DNA of 64,000 bases from Selenomonas sp. TAMA-11512 (GTDB taxonomy: Bacteria; Bacillota; Negativicutes; Selenomonadales; Selenomonadaceae): NCBI RefSeq assembly GCF_037076525.1, contig NZ_AP029018.1, forward strand, positions 1,761,001 through 1,825,000. Direction: 5' to 3'. A program made the translations under genes and the position numbers. Shown piece by piece: positions 16,814 to 25,248 of this stretch. Each line of letters begins with the position of its first letter. The first letter of the stretch is position 1. The notes beneath the pieces were generated by a model. The model searched no databases and had not been told where the DNA came from. It worked only from the letters and a program-made list of their open reading frames with translations.

Positions 16814-17794
16814 ATGAAACGACCTTCCCTGAAACAGACCGCATGCGCCGCCCTCTCCGCGCTCACCCTCACGGCGGCGCCCGCCTGTGCCGAAATCCGC
16901 CAGGAGCCCGCCCGGGGACTTGCCGGTCTCCCCGAGCCGCAGTGCTTGGGCGGCGCACCGCTCCCCGCCGCGCTCTCCCTTTGGGCGCAGCTCGATGTGA
17001 TCACATCGTCCGGTGTCCTCGATGCGGAGCTGCGTCAGCGCAGCGCACACGAAAACGGCGAATATGAGTTCTACGTCGCCGTCACCGACCTCGACTACAA
17101 CGGCAGGCTCGAAGTCCTCATCAGCCGCCACACCCTGAGCTATGAACCGTTCGTGTATGCGGGCGAAGGGCTTTCCGACAAGGCGCGCGCGGCGCTTGCC
17201 GCACTCTGTACGGAGAACCCCGTCGCGGTAGAGAGCGCGGCGTACGAAGTCAGTGCGGACGGAACGCGCCTCGAAGAGCTCACCATCACGGGCGAGAGCG
17301 GCATCGCCCCCGACTTCACCAACTTCTACACCAAGCCGCGCACAGATGCCGGCGGCTATCTCTATCACGTCTATACGCCCCGTCTTACACCGCAGCCGAC
17401 AGAGGGCGATCCGTGGTGCTATCCGATCTCGCTCGCGACACAGACCGCGCGCCTCACCGGCGGCACCATGCACCTCGCGTGGACAGCCGAGTCCGAGGGA
17501 ACGGTCGCCATCGGGCGCGATTCCTACGAGCGGGATTTCACCTCCATGGAGATTCGTGCCACCGGGGAAACAATCGACCCGCGCCGCGTCCCCGAAGAGC
17601 TGCGCCGCCGCGACGAGGGCGAGCCGCTGCCCGTCTGTGCGGGCGAAGCCATCGCCAGGGGGCAGCGCACCAAGCTGATCGAACTGTGGTGCAACTGGAC
17701 ACATCGGCAGGACATAGTAAACTACGCACGCACAGCACCCGGTATGGGTATGGGCATGGGAAGCGCCCCGCAGCTGAGCGGAGCAAGGAGGTAG
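16814..17794 (+). CDS. Secreted paralogue array member 4 (longer, Met/Gly tail)
   Basis: 326 aa, the longest member. ATG 16814 follows AAGGAGG. After the signal peptide there is an insertion (residues about 27-52) before the common AQLDVITSSGVLDAEL element. The loop is VTDLDYNGRLEVLISR at about 89-104. The usual C-terminal SW..F.Y motif is replaced by ELWCNWTHRQD followed by a GMGMGMGS tail, so the end of the protein has diverged. The stop is 1 base from the start of member 5, so the two are translationally coupled. Confidence 0.8.
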   Translation: MKRPSLKQTACAALSALTLTAAPACAEIRQEPARGLAGLPEPQCLGGAPLPAALSLWAQLDVITSSGVLDAELRQRSAHENGEYEFYVAVTDLDYNGRLEVLISRHTLSYEPFVYAGEGLSDKARAALAALCTENPVAVESAAYEVSADGTRLEELTITGESGIAPDFTNFYTKPRTDAGGYLYHVYTPRLTPQPTEGDPWCYPISLATQTARLTGGTMHLAWTAESEGTVAIGRDSYERDFTSMEIRATGETIDPRRVPEELRRRDEGEPLPVCAGEAIARGQRTKLIELWCNWTHRQDIVNYARTAPGMGMGMGSAPQLSGARR

Positions 17795-17795
17795 C

Positions 17796-18686
17796 ATGAT
17801 GAACACAGTCAAAAAAACGATGCTCTCCGTATGCGCGGCGCTCACCGCTCTCGCGCTCGGCGTGCCCACCCACGCCGCCGCCGAGATCTTTGACCCCGCC
17901 ATACAGGCGCAGATCGACATGATCGCCGCGGATCCCGCCCTTCGGGCAGAGCTCAATACCGTTCACATCCGCAACAGCAATCCGAAGGAGGACATCACCT
18001 ATCAGGTCTATGCCGCCGTCACCGACCTCGATGCCGACGGACGGCTCGAGCTGCTCTTCTGCCGGCAGACGTTCGTCCCCGCGCGCACCGCGGGCCCCGA
18101 AAGAAATCCCGACTTGGAACCGAGAGAAGAGCTTTCCAAGCTCTTCCCCCGCCATGTCCACGGCGCGGCGTACGAAGTCAACGAGGACGGCACGCGGCTT
18201 ATGCCGTTCACCATCGTGGACGCCGCGACACATAAGTCCATCCCCTATGCGGGCGGCAGCTTCCCCGACCTCACGAGTGTCCAGCTCACCCCGCGAATCG
18301 ACGGCGATAGGCGCGTCTACCGCGCCTCCTCCTCGCGAACAACCGGCGAGAAGATGGTGGAGGGCGATAGTGTGCGCTACGGCATTGTGAGCGAGGGCTA
18401 CACCCTCGAAATTCAGGGACGCGACCTCCTCGTCTCGCGCATCGGCATGAGCACGGGAACCGCCGTCATGCAGGGCGGATTCCTCGTGCCGACCTATACA
18501 CGGAGCAAAAATCTCGTGACAGGCGCGGAGTACGCGTGGGGCGACGGCCCCTTCCTCTTTCGCAGCATAGAAGACGGCAGCCTGATCGACCCCGTTTTTT
18601 GGACAGATCTCGAGCGAAATCCGCGCGAAGCGCTTGCCGCCTCCTACTACAGCTGGACGCATAGTGGAACAATGCTCCGAGGTTAG
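17796..18686 (+). CDS. Secreted paralogue array member 5
   Basis: 296 aa. AAGGAGGT precedes two consecutive ATG codons (17796 and 17799); either can start the protein. The signal peptide ends near HAAAE. IQAQIDMIAADPALRAEL is the version of the N-terminal common element, and VTDLDADGRLELLFCR lies at about 75-90. The C-terminal motif is LAASYYSWTHS. A short MITE-like copy (18687-18718) immediately follows the stop. Confidence 0.8.
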   Translation: MMNTVKKTMLSVCAALTALALGVPTHAAAEIFDPAIQAQIDMIAADPALRAELNTVHIRNSNPKEDITYQVYAAVTDLDADGRLELLFCRQTFVPARTAGPERNPDLEPREELSKLFPRHVHGAAYEVNEDGTRLMPFTIVDAATHKSIPYAGGSFPDLTSVQLTPRIDGDRRVYRASSSRTTGEKMVEGDSVRYGIVSEGYTLEIQGRDLLVSRIGMSTGTAVMQGGFLVPTYTRSKNLVTGAEYAWGDGPFLFRSIEDGSLIDPVFWTDLERNPREALAASYYSWTHSGTMLRG

Positions 18687-18718
18687 GGAACCACGGACAT
18701 CATTTTATCAGCGATTCC
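18687..18718. mobile_element. Short MITE-like copy between array members 5 and 6
   Basis: GGAACCACGGACATC joins directly to ATTTTATCAGCGATTCC, so only the two inverted ends remain. They match the ends of the elements at 39733-39787 and 43414-43573 with a few changes. Confidence 0.55.
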
Positions 18719-18742
18719 ATGGCGCACGAAAGGAGCACAACC

Positions 18743-19621
18743 ATGACCTACCGCGTACGCAAGAAAATCATCGGCGCGGCGCTTGCCGCCCTTATACTTG
18801 CCGTGCAAGCCCCCGCTGCGGCATTGCCCGTCACCCCTGACACGGAGGCACAGCTCGATGTCATGGCAGCCTCCGGCGTGATCGAGAAGGAGCTGAAAAC
18901 ACTTGCCCGCGAAGAGGCAGACCTCCGCCGCAAGGGACAGGCGGAGCGCACCTCCTATGTGTTCTTTGCCGCCGTCACCGACCTCGACGCGGACGGACGG
19001 CTTGAGCTCCTCATCAGCCGACAGCTCCTGAGCCACGACCCGCTTGTTCGCGCGGGCGCGGGCATCTCGGAGAATGTGCGGGACGGACTCAACTACATTT
19101 CCAAAATCTATCCGAGCAAGTTTGACGGGGCGGTATACGAGATCAGCGCGGACAAGACAAAGCTCGAGCCGCGGCGCGTCGCGTATCACGGGAAGCTCGG
19201 CTTCCCCGATCTCTCGCGCATCCATGTCAAGGGACACCCTGCAGACGGCGCGCGCGTCTACCACATGAATACGCAGCGTATCATTCAGAAAAAACGATTG
19301 GCGGACTACGGGAATGCGTACGAGCTGGAGCGTGAAATAGAGAGTGCCTCCCTCGACAGAGATGTGCTCACCGTCTCCCCGGACATTGTCTGCAAGGGAA
19401 CCATCGGCTTTTGGAGAAACAGCGTCGAGCCGTACCTCACCTCCATGCGTGTGCTCACCACAGGCATGGAGTACAAGCCTTACAGCGCTGAGGCGCGGCA
19501 GCTCGAGAAAGACCGCAATGCCGGACGCCGCGTCAAATACATCTCATGGGAGGAGCTGAAAAAAGACACGCGCGCCGCCCTCTCCTCCTCCTTGTACGAC
19601 TGGACATACGAAGACCGATGA
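18743..19621 (+). CDS. Secreted paralogue array member 6
   Basis: 292 aa, starting at ATG 18743 after GAAAGGAG. The signal peptide (to about residue 27) is followed by EAQLDVMAASGVIEKEL, the loop VTDLDADGRLELLISR at about 77-92 and ISADKTKLEP. The C-terminal motif is LSSSLYDWTYE. Together with member 7 it forms the most similar pair of the array, for example in the segments DGLNYISKIYPSKFDGAVYEIS and its counterpart. Confidence 0.8.
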   Translation: MTYRVRKKIIGAALAALILAVQAPAAALPVTPDTEAQLDVMAASGVIEKELKTLAREEADLRRKGQAERTSYVFFAAVTDLDADGRLELLISRQLLSHDPLVRAGAGISENVRDGLNYISKIYPSKFDGAVYEISADKTKLEPRRVAYHGKLGFPDLSRIHVKGHPADGARVYHMNTQRIIQKKRLADYGNAYELEREIESASLDRDVLTVSPDIVCKGTIGFWRNSVEPYLTSMRVLTTGMEYKPYSAEARQLEKDRNAGRRVKYISWEELKKDTRAALSSSLYDWTYEDR

Positions 19622-19661
19622 GGACACAGGATACATGCGGCGATTCCCAAGGAGGCAGACT

Positions 19662-20546
19662 ATGAAACACAGATCTCTCAAAAAAATGCTCGGCGCGACC
19701 CTCACAGCGCTTGCCGCACTCGCGCTCACCGCAGCGCCCGCTGCGGCAAAGCCGGCTGCCCTCGCTCCCGACGCGGAGGCACAGCTCGATGTGATGGCAT
19801 CATCCGGCGTAATCGCGAAGGAGCTGAATGCCCTCTATCGCACATGGGATTTCATCCTGAACAACGGCAGCGAGGAGAGGACGCACTATGTATTCTACGC
19901 CGCCGTCACCGATCTCGACCGCAACGGACGGCTCGAGCTCCTCATCAGCCGGCATTTTCTGAATAACGATCTGCTGTACTATGCAAGTGACGATGTCTCG
20001 GAGGAGCAGTGGGACGGACTCAAATACCTCTGTGAGAACTATCCGGGCGAAATCTACGGCGCGGCATATGAGATCAGCGCGGACAAGACAAGTCTCGAGC
20101 CGCTGGAGATCAACAGCGGTGAAGAGTTTCCCGACTTCACGCGCCTCCATATCAAAGGGCGCAAGACAGACGGACACCTTATCTACTACGTCGATACGCA
20201 GCGCATGCCCCGCGATGAAAGCCGGACAAGTGCGACGGATCGCTACGACATCATCCATGAGGCGCAGACGATCTGGCTCGATGCGGGTGTAATGGGCAGC
20301 GGCACGCTGGCGCGCTCGGAGGGGACGGCTGGCGTCCACGGCGACAAGGTTGAGCCGTTCTACACCTCCATGAAGCTCATCGGTACAGATAAGGACATTG
20401 ACCCTTACGGCAAGGAAGCTGATAAATTCCGGCGCAAGTACATGGATGGCGGACGCCGCGTCAGCTTCACCGCGTGGAATGAACTCGAGCAGGACACACG
20501 CGCCGCTCTCGCCTCCTCATGGCAGGGCTGGTCATACGAGAAATAA
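19662..20546 (+). CDS. Secreted paralogue array member 7
   Basis: 294 aa, starting at ATG 19662 after AAGGAGG. The signal peptide ends near APAAAKP. It has EAQLDVMASSGVIAKELN, the loop VTDLDRNGRLELLISR at about 82-97, ISADKTSLEPL, and ends with LASSWQGWSYEK. It is the last member: a rho-independent terminator follows within 20 bases. The family has no recognised name; export and possible divalent-metal binding are the only inferences I would make. Confidence 0.8.
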   Translation: MKHRSLKKMLGATLTALAALALTAAPAAAKPAALAPDAEAQLDVMASSGVIAKELNALYRTWDFILNNGSEERTHYVFYAAVTDLDRNGRLELLISRHFLNNDLLYYASDDVSEEQWDGLKYLCENYPGEIYGAAYEISADKTSLEPLEINSGEEFPDFTRLHIKGRKTDGHLIYYVDTQRMPRDESRTSATDRYDIIHEAQTIWLDAGVMGSGTLARSEGTAGVHGDKVEPFYTSMKLIGTDKDIDPYGKEADKFRRKYMDGGRRVSFTAWNELEQDTRAALASSWQGWSYEK

Positions 20547-20562
20547 TACCGATATCCGCGCA

Positions 20563-20603
20563 CAAAAACGGCGATTTGCAACGACACGCAGATCGCCGTT
20601 TTA
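20563..20603 (+). terminator. Terminator of the paralogue array
   Basis: An 11-bp stem AAAACGGCGAT (20565-20575) with ATCGCCGTTTT (20592-20602) encloses a 16-base loop. It lies directly after the last paralogue and marks the end of that transcript. Confidence 0.75.
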
Positions 20604-20743
20604 TGCTGTATCGGCATCATTTACAGTTGTTCTGTCATACGAGTACCTGCGTGATATATGCAAAGATGATGCGCATATCAGAGAAGCCCCCCTTATCTGT
20701 GTGGAAATATTGCATACTCCTGTGACAAACGCTCTTCTTCCAA

Positions 20744-20772
20744 TTGATTTTAACTCTCAATTGCGTTATAAT
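20744..20772 (+). promoter_or_regulatory. Sigma-A type promoter of the aldolase gene
   Basis: TTGATT (20744-20749), a 17-base spacer and a perfect TATAAT (20767-20772). The transcript would begin near 20779, about 50 bases before the aldolase start codon. Confidence 0.8.
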
Positions 20773-20831
20773 AAGGGCAGAATCAATTATGTTTTTATCT
20801 CGCACATTTCATACACTAGGAGGTATGCCCA

Positions 20832-21719
20832 ATGAATCAGGAACAACTCAGACGCATGGAGCATGACAAAGGCTTTATCGCGGCGCTCGACCAGAGCGGC
20901 GGCTCTACACCGAAAGCACTCAAGGCTTACGGCGTCGACGAGAGCGCTTACAGCGGCGAGGAGGAGATGTTCACGCGCGTGCACGAGATGCGCACCCGTA
21001 TCATCAAGAGCCCGTCCTTTGACAAGCATGAGATCCTCGCGGCCATCCTCTTTGAGAACACGATGGATCGCAAGATTGACAACCTCTTCACCGCAGATTT
21101 CCTCTGGGATAAGAAGGGCATTATTCCCATCCTGAAGGTCGACAAGGGTCTCGCGGAGGAAAAGGACGGCGTACAGCTCATGAAGCCGATTCCCGACCTC
21201 GATGCCCTGCTTGATCGCGCGAACGAGCGCCACATCTTCGGCACGAAAATGCGATCCGTCATCAAACAGGCGAACGAGGGCGGCATCCGTGCAATCATCG
21301 ACCAGCAGTTTGAGATCGGCATGCAGATCGTTCGCAAGGGGCTTGTCCCCATCATTGAGCCGGAGGTAGACATCCACTGCCCCGACAAGGCAAAGGCGGA
21401 GGAGATCATGCTCGGCTGCATGAAGGAGCACCTCGCGAAGCTGTCCGCAGACGCGAAGATCATGTTCAAGGTCACCATCCCGACGGTCGACAACCTCTAC
21501 GAGGGGATTATGAAGGATCCGCATGTCGTCCGTGTCGTCGCCCTCAGCGGCGGCTACTCGCAGGATGATGCAAACGAAAAGCTCGCGCGCAACCACGGCC
21601 TTATCGCCAGCTTCTCCCGCGCTCTCGCACAAGATCTGCGTGCAAACCAGAGCGATGCCGAGTTCGACTCCGTCCTCAAGAAAGCAATCGACGGCATCTA
21701 CAAGGCGTCCATCACCTGA
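20832..21719 (+). CDS. fda: Class I fructose-bisphosphate aldolase
   Basis: A 295-aa cytoplasmic glycolytic enzyme that cleaves fructose 1,6-bisphosphate through a Schiff base. The sequence is the compact bacterial class I type: [17 protein letters not shown] at about 14-30, the ILKVDKG strand at about 98-104, IEPEVD at about 174-179, FKVTIPT near 211 with the candidate Schiff-base lysine, and ALSGGYS near 237. The length suits the family. AGGAGG lies 8-9 bases before the ATG, and a strong promoter and a terminator frame the gene as a single transcription unit. Confidence 0.93.
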   Translation: MNQEQLRRMEHDKGFIAALDQSGGSTPKALKAYGVDESAYSGEEEMFTRVHEMRTRIIKSPSFDKHEILAAILFENTMDRKIDNLFTADFLWDKKGIIPILKVDKGLAEEKDGVQLMKPIPDLDALLDRANERHIFGTKMRSVIKQANEGGIRAIIDQQFEIGMQIVRKGLVPIIEPEVDIHCPDKAKAEEIMLGCMKEHLAKLSADAKIMFKVTIPTVDNLYEGIMKDPHVVRVVALSGGYSQDDANEKLARNHGLIASFSRALAQDLRANQSDAEFDSVLKKAIDGIYKASIT

Positions 21720-21764
21720 TGAATGCCTGACCGTGCCGCCCTTTCCCCATCATATTCTCACGAC

Positions 21765-21802
21765 AAATCCCCCCGCCATGCATTCGCACGACGGGGGGAT
21801 TT
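21765..21802 (+). terminator. Hairpin terminator after the aldolase gene
   Basis: AAATCCCCCCG pairs perfectly with CGGGGGGATTT (11 bp, 16-base loop). The T tract is short. It sits between two converging genes and may serve both. Confidence 0.7.
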
Positions 21803-21879
21803 GCTATGTGTATGATTTTTGTCAGTTATAACTGATGTTTTTAGACTTTCTCTTTCATGGCAAGTGGCAGCCGGCTGTT

Positions 21880-23232
21880 TCACGAATTTCCATTTTCACC
21901 GGTCTCCTCAATTTTCCCTGTTTTAGGATTGTACCCCTCTAAAAATAGCTTTGCACCATGTGCCAACAGTAAATCCTTCTGTTCCTCCTTGTATTTTTCA
22001 CCTTCGACAGCAAGGTCATCATAAACCCTACTTAACACCGATGAGCGAATGTACCACTCATATCGCGTACAGCACATATCATCAAAATTGGTGTTGAAAT
22101 TGGGGTCGGCCCCTCTGCTCAATAAAAATTCCATAACACGCGCGTCCGGGATATAGGCCGATTCACATAGAGGAGTACATAAGCATCCAAAGCCGTACAA
22201 ATTTATATCAGCACCATGCTGAAGGAGGTAATCAACGCACTCCTTCATTCGGGATATTTTTTTCTTCCACATATCCATCGACTTTTCAGAATCGATTTCA
22301 TCCAAGCAATGATACTTGACGGCTTCAACACATTTACAGAGCGGGGTCTCTCCGTTCTGATTTATTGCCAGTACACTTGCTCCCTCTTGAATAGCATTAC
22401 GTATGACGTTTATGTCAAGGTTCGCGCAAGCATCAAATAACGGTACGTCCTTTTCCGTGAAACGATTTATCTTCTTGCCGTGGAGCAATTCCATATCCTT
22501 GAGGGAAAGTATCGTAAAATAATCTTTTATATCATCCCACCCATAAGAAATGTCTTTTAATTTGCATCTGCTCTGATTGAGCAAATTATGTGCTTTGTAA
22601 ACTTTTTCTACATCATCCGTATCGATGATGATATTCACAACGGGATCGGGAGTCATACCAAATGACAGATCTTCAATAAAAATCAACTCTTTTATTTGAT
22701 ATTCAGTGGAAACCGTATAGCCTTCGGAAACCTTTATAATTCCTGATTCTGCAATTGACTTCATAATTTCATACAATGCGGCAATCGCATCATCAGAATT
22801 TCCATTTTTGTAAACTAACTTGTTAAAGGAATCGTTTATAGGCACCCATTTCAAATCAAAGGCAGATGAATATTTACGCTTCAATACTCCTAACGACATC
22901 ACCATAACCTGCATGGCATAGTACAGCTTAAGCGATATAACGCGATTAAGAATCGATGCGTCAAAGGGAAAGTCATCATGCGTTAGGCCATAAATCTTGA
23001 TGGTTTCTCCAGGTCTGCTTATGGCTATGGGAAGATACCCGCAATTATAAGTCCTTATATCCGCATTTCGCAGACAATCATTCACGCTATAAAGATTGGA
23101 AATATTCATATCATACTGTCTCCTACAATACCATCGAGGCATGATGTTCGTTCGAAGATAAGAGCGGATATCGGCGTTACACTCTTTATCGAACTTCGCT
23201 TCACATGCAGCCTCGTCTTCGTCAAAGGACAT
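21880..23232 (-). CDS. Ankyrin-repeat protein
   Basis: A 450-aa protein without signal peptide. The N-terminal 260 residues are not recognised. The C-terminal part holds ankyrin-type repeats (about 268-430) with VPLFDACANLDINVIRNAI, ETPLCKCVEA, CVDYLLQHGADINLYG, TPLCESAYIPDARVMEFLLS and RGADPN. The gene is AT-richer than its neighbours, suggesting transfer. The ATG begins 6 bases after the stop of a broken gene on the same strand, so it was probably translated by coupling. Ankyrin proteins next to small broken genes are often effectors or immunity-type proteins, but nothing here proves that. Confidence 0.75.
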   Translation of the reverse strand: MSFDEDEAACEAKFDKECNADIRSYLRTNIMPRWYCRRQYDMNISNLYSVNDCLRNADIRTYNCGYLPIAISRPGETIKIYGLTHDDFPFDASILNRVISLKLYYAMQVMVMSLGVLKRKYSSAFDLKWVPINDSFNKLVYKNGNSDDAIAALYEIMKSIAESGIIKVSEGYTVSTEYQIKELIFIEDLSFGMTPDPVVNIIIDTDDVEKVYKAHNLLNQSRCKLKDISYGWDDIKDYFTILSLKDMELLHGKKINRFTEKDVPLFDACANLDINVIRNAIQEGASVLAINQNGETPLCKCVEAVKYHCLDEIDSEKSMDMWKKKISRMKECVDYLLQHGADINLYGFGCLCTPLCESAYIPDARVMEFLLSRGADPNFNTNFDDMCCTRYEWYIRSSVLSRVYDDLAVEGEKYKEEQKDLLLAHGAKLFLEGYNPKTGKIEETGENGNS

Positions 23233-23238
23233 CAGATT

Positions 23239-23601
23239 TCATTCGAGCCATTCTTTAAAATATGCCTTCACATCATACAGTAAGTCATGGAAGAACTGCC
23301 TCATGGTGACATTAATGGTTGTTTCTTCACGGTTTTCGCCGTCATTAAAATTTATACTGCAAGAGTTACCGTAAACCGTACACTTAAAAGGGCCCGGTTC
23401 GTAATCTGCTTTGACGGCGAAGGTTCCCCCCGTCCGCAGCTCCCGGATGAAAGCCTTAATCCATCCGTGGGGATATCATTGAATATATCTCTCAAATGGT
23501 ATTTCTGGTGACCAAGGCTGAAATATGTCTATCCGCTCTTCGGTTTGCTCAACATTGTCAAAATGCTCCGTCTGCTGTGCGGAAAATTTTGTCAGGTGCA
23601 T
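23239..23601 (-). pseudogene. Broken gene with an in-frame TGA, upstream of the ankyrin gene
   Basis: One minus-strand frame stays protein-like from about 23601 to the stop at 23239-23241 except for a TGA at 23476-23478. Before it the frame reads EERIDIFQPWSPEIPFERYI; after it YPHGWIKAFIRELRTGG, then EPGPFKCTVYG and MRQFFHDLLYDVKAYFKEW. Composition is convincing on both sides, so I read this as one protein of about 120 aa interrupted by a nonsense codon. No selenocysteine insertion hairpin is obvious. The 5' end overlaps the 39-bp repeats, so the true start may be lost. Family unknown. Confidence 0.55.
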
Positions 23602-23673
23602 CTGACAGATTTGCATTTTTTCATTTTTTGTCAGTTGCATCTGACAAAAATCTATTTTTCCCTTGTATGTCAG
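23590..23673. repeat. 39-bp tandem repeat with TGTCAG-N6-CTGACA palindromes
   Basis: TGTCAGGTGCATCTGACA (23590-23607) and TGTCAGTTGCATCTGACA (23629-23646) are 39 bases apart, and a third half-site TGTCAGTTACG begins at 23668, again exactly 39 bases on. Each full copy is an inverted repeat, like an operator. The array stands directly before the ATPase remnant. Confidence 0.7.
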
Positions 23674-23679
23674 TTACGA

Positions 23680-23972
23680 ATATCTCAAAAGCGAACAGTG
23701 AAAAACTGCGCCGCGGCTGGCAAGTCACTGTAGGAAAATCCGATGTGCGTGAGATCGACTTCATTGCCAAAAAGGACGGCACACGCATCTACATCCAGGT
23801 CGCCTATCTCCTCGCCGCAGATGAAACCGTCGCGCACGCGTTCACTCCTCTCGAGAGCATCCGTGACAACTATCCGAAATACGTGCTCTCTCTGGACGAG
23901 TTCGACCGCAGCCGAAACGGCATCCGCCACTTCAATATCCGCGATTTTTTGCTCATGGAGGCGTGGGGATGA
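23680..23972 (+). pseudogene. C-terminal remnant of an AAA ATPase with DUF4143 domain
   Basis: The last 95 or so residues of the frame ending at 23972 match the C-terminal nuclease-like part of the COG1373 ATPase family: RRGWQVTVGKSDVREIDFIA, then RIYIQVAYLLAADETV, RDNYPKYVLSLDE and IRHFNIRDFLL. The N-terminal ATPase (Walker motifs) is absent and the sequence before about 23690 is the 39-bp repeat. The gene is therefore a deletion remnant. Such ATPases are frequent in accessory islands and often decay. Confidence 0.65.
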
Positions 23973-24010
23973 AATTCTAATGCGCATACTTGCTTCTCAC
24001 AGACACTTCA

Positions 24011-24856
24011 TCAATGCACAACCTCCGCCCTTCCGCGCATAAGCATCGCAAGCTGCATTTCCAGCTCTTCGCTCCCCATTTGATATTGCGCAATCTGATT
24101 TTTCAGCTCACGCTTTCGCTCGTCTATCGCGGCCGGATTTTTGAGCAGGTCGACGAATTTGAACGGGTGCTCTTTCTCGATACCTTCCAAAGCGGCGACG
24201 CACTTCGTAATCTGCTCTTCTGTCTTTGTAATCTGTGCGCGCATGGCTTCAATGGCGGAATCGGTCACGGGATTCTGCTCTTCCCCTGCCTCGGCATCTT
24301 TCACGGCGCACTTTGATTCCACAATCGCGACAAGGATTTCAAGCCGCTCGAGATCGCCGAGCGCATAGGCGGCTGTCACCTGATTCCACAGCCTCTTCAT
24401 CTCGTCGGTTCGCTCGGGATGGAGGTCCGAATGCACCCGCTTTGCGATCTGTCGATAGAGATGCTTAAACCGCTTCGCATCCTCGTCACTCATTCTCTTC
24501 CCCTTGAGAATCTGCGCGGCACGCGCCCGTTCCTTCTCCATGTTACGGAGCTTTTCCTCGTATTCCCGAAACTCCTTTGCGATCTGTGCATCCATCTCCG
24601 CCGCGTCCGGCTCCGCGCCACGATTCAGATACGCACGTGTGAGAGCGATCCTGCGGCGCAGCTCCGAGCTTTGAACAAAGGCGGCATAGCATGCCTGCTC
24701 GAGCGCACCGAACGCTTCCATGTACTTTGCTTCAAGCCGCGGTTTTTGCTGCAAAATCATATCATCATAGGCGCAGAGCAGCGTACTCAACCGCTCAAGC
24801 GCAGCGCTCTGCGCCTCCTTCAGGCGTGCATGCTCCTCATGAAGTACAATATCCAT
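24011..24856 (-). CDS. Coiled-coil protein with J-domain-like segment
   Basis: 281 aa, largely helical and charged. Around residues 126-165 the sequence FKHLYRQIAKRVHSDLHPE...LWNQVTAAYALGD follows the J-domain pattern (helix II, an HPD-like turn with SDLHPE, helix III), so it may recruit DnaK. Coiled coil flanks it on both sides. The start is 4 bases after the stop of the HIRAN gene, which in turn follows hsdR by 10 bases; all three are one operon. I infer an accessory role to the restriction system. What it does there is unknown. Confidence 0.68.
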   Translation of the reverse strand: MDIVLHEEHARLKEAQSAALERLSTLLCAYDDMILQQKPRLEAKYMEAFGALEQACYAAFVQSSELRRRIALTRAYLNRGAEPDAAEMDAQIAKEFREYEEKLRNMEKERARAAQILKGKRMSDEDAKRFKHLYRQIAKRVHSDLHPERTDEMKRLWNQVTAAYALGDLERLEILVAIVESKCAVKDAEAGEEQNPVTDSAIEAMRAQITKTEEQITKCVAALEGIEKEHPFKFVDLLKNPAAIDERKRELKNQIAQYQMGSEELEMQLAMLMRGRAEVVH

Positions 24857-24860
24857 TCCT

Positions 24861-25238
24861 CTACTCCCGCATAAATAGATCCAGCTCCATCACGAGCTCC
24901 GGCGCATTGACTTTTGTGATCTTAACGTACAGCAGCTTCCTCGCATCCATGAGGCGTGCTGGGATGTGGTTCATGCGGCGCGGCATATAGCCGAGCTTTC
25001 GCCTTTCGGCATCGACGACCTGTATCGCAAATCTGTCCTGCACATTCTCCGGCTCGCGCAGGAGATTCAGCAGATCGCCCGTCTTCATCTCCGCAGCAAT
25101 AGCTCCCCAGCCGTCCACATAGATCGCTCCCGCAAGTTGGAAATGCGTCAAATAGATTTCCTGCACGAACGGCGCGGGCGGCATCTCCCCGCCCCATATC
25201 CCCACCAGCGCCGCAGGCATAGTCTTCGTCAGCTGCAT
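24861..25238 (-). CDS. HIRAN-domain protein
   Basis: 125 aa, essentially one HIRAN domain: REPENVQDRFAIQVVDAE and KLGYMPRRMNHIPARLMD are the hallmark segments (about 61-100). HIRAN domains bind 3' ends of single-stranded DNA in eukaryotic HLTF and occur alone in bacterial restriction or repair operons. Here the gene lies between hsdR and the J-like gene with gaps of 10 and 4 bases. This fits a role in recognising DNA ends made by the restriction complex, an inference from family and position. Confidence 0.8.
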   Translation of the reverse strand: MQLTKTMPAALVGIWGGEMPPAPFVQEIYLTHFQLAGAIYVDGWGAIAAEMKTGDLLNLLREPENVQDRFAIQVVDAERRKLGYMPRRMNHIPARLMDARKLLYVKITKVNAPELVMELDLFMRE

Positions 25239-25248
25239 GGAATGTCCC

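Noticed and set aside
15194-18662. Minus-strand frames across the paralogue array
   Set aside because: They recur opposite each paralogue because the paralogues share codons; the plus-strand genes have signal peptides and ribosome sites.
23476-23478. In-frame TGA as a selenocysteine codon
   Set aside because: No clear insertion hairpin after it, no selenoprotein family recognised, and neighbouring genes are also decayed.
23590-23673. Regularly spaced palindromes as a mini CRISPR
   Set aside because: Only two full copies with unrelated short spacing sequence and no cas genes.
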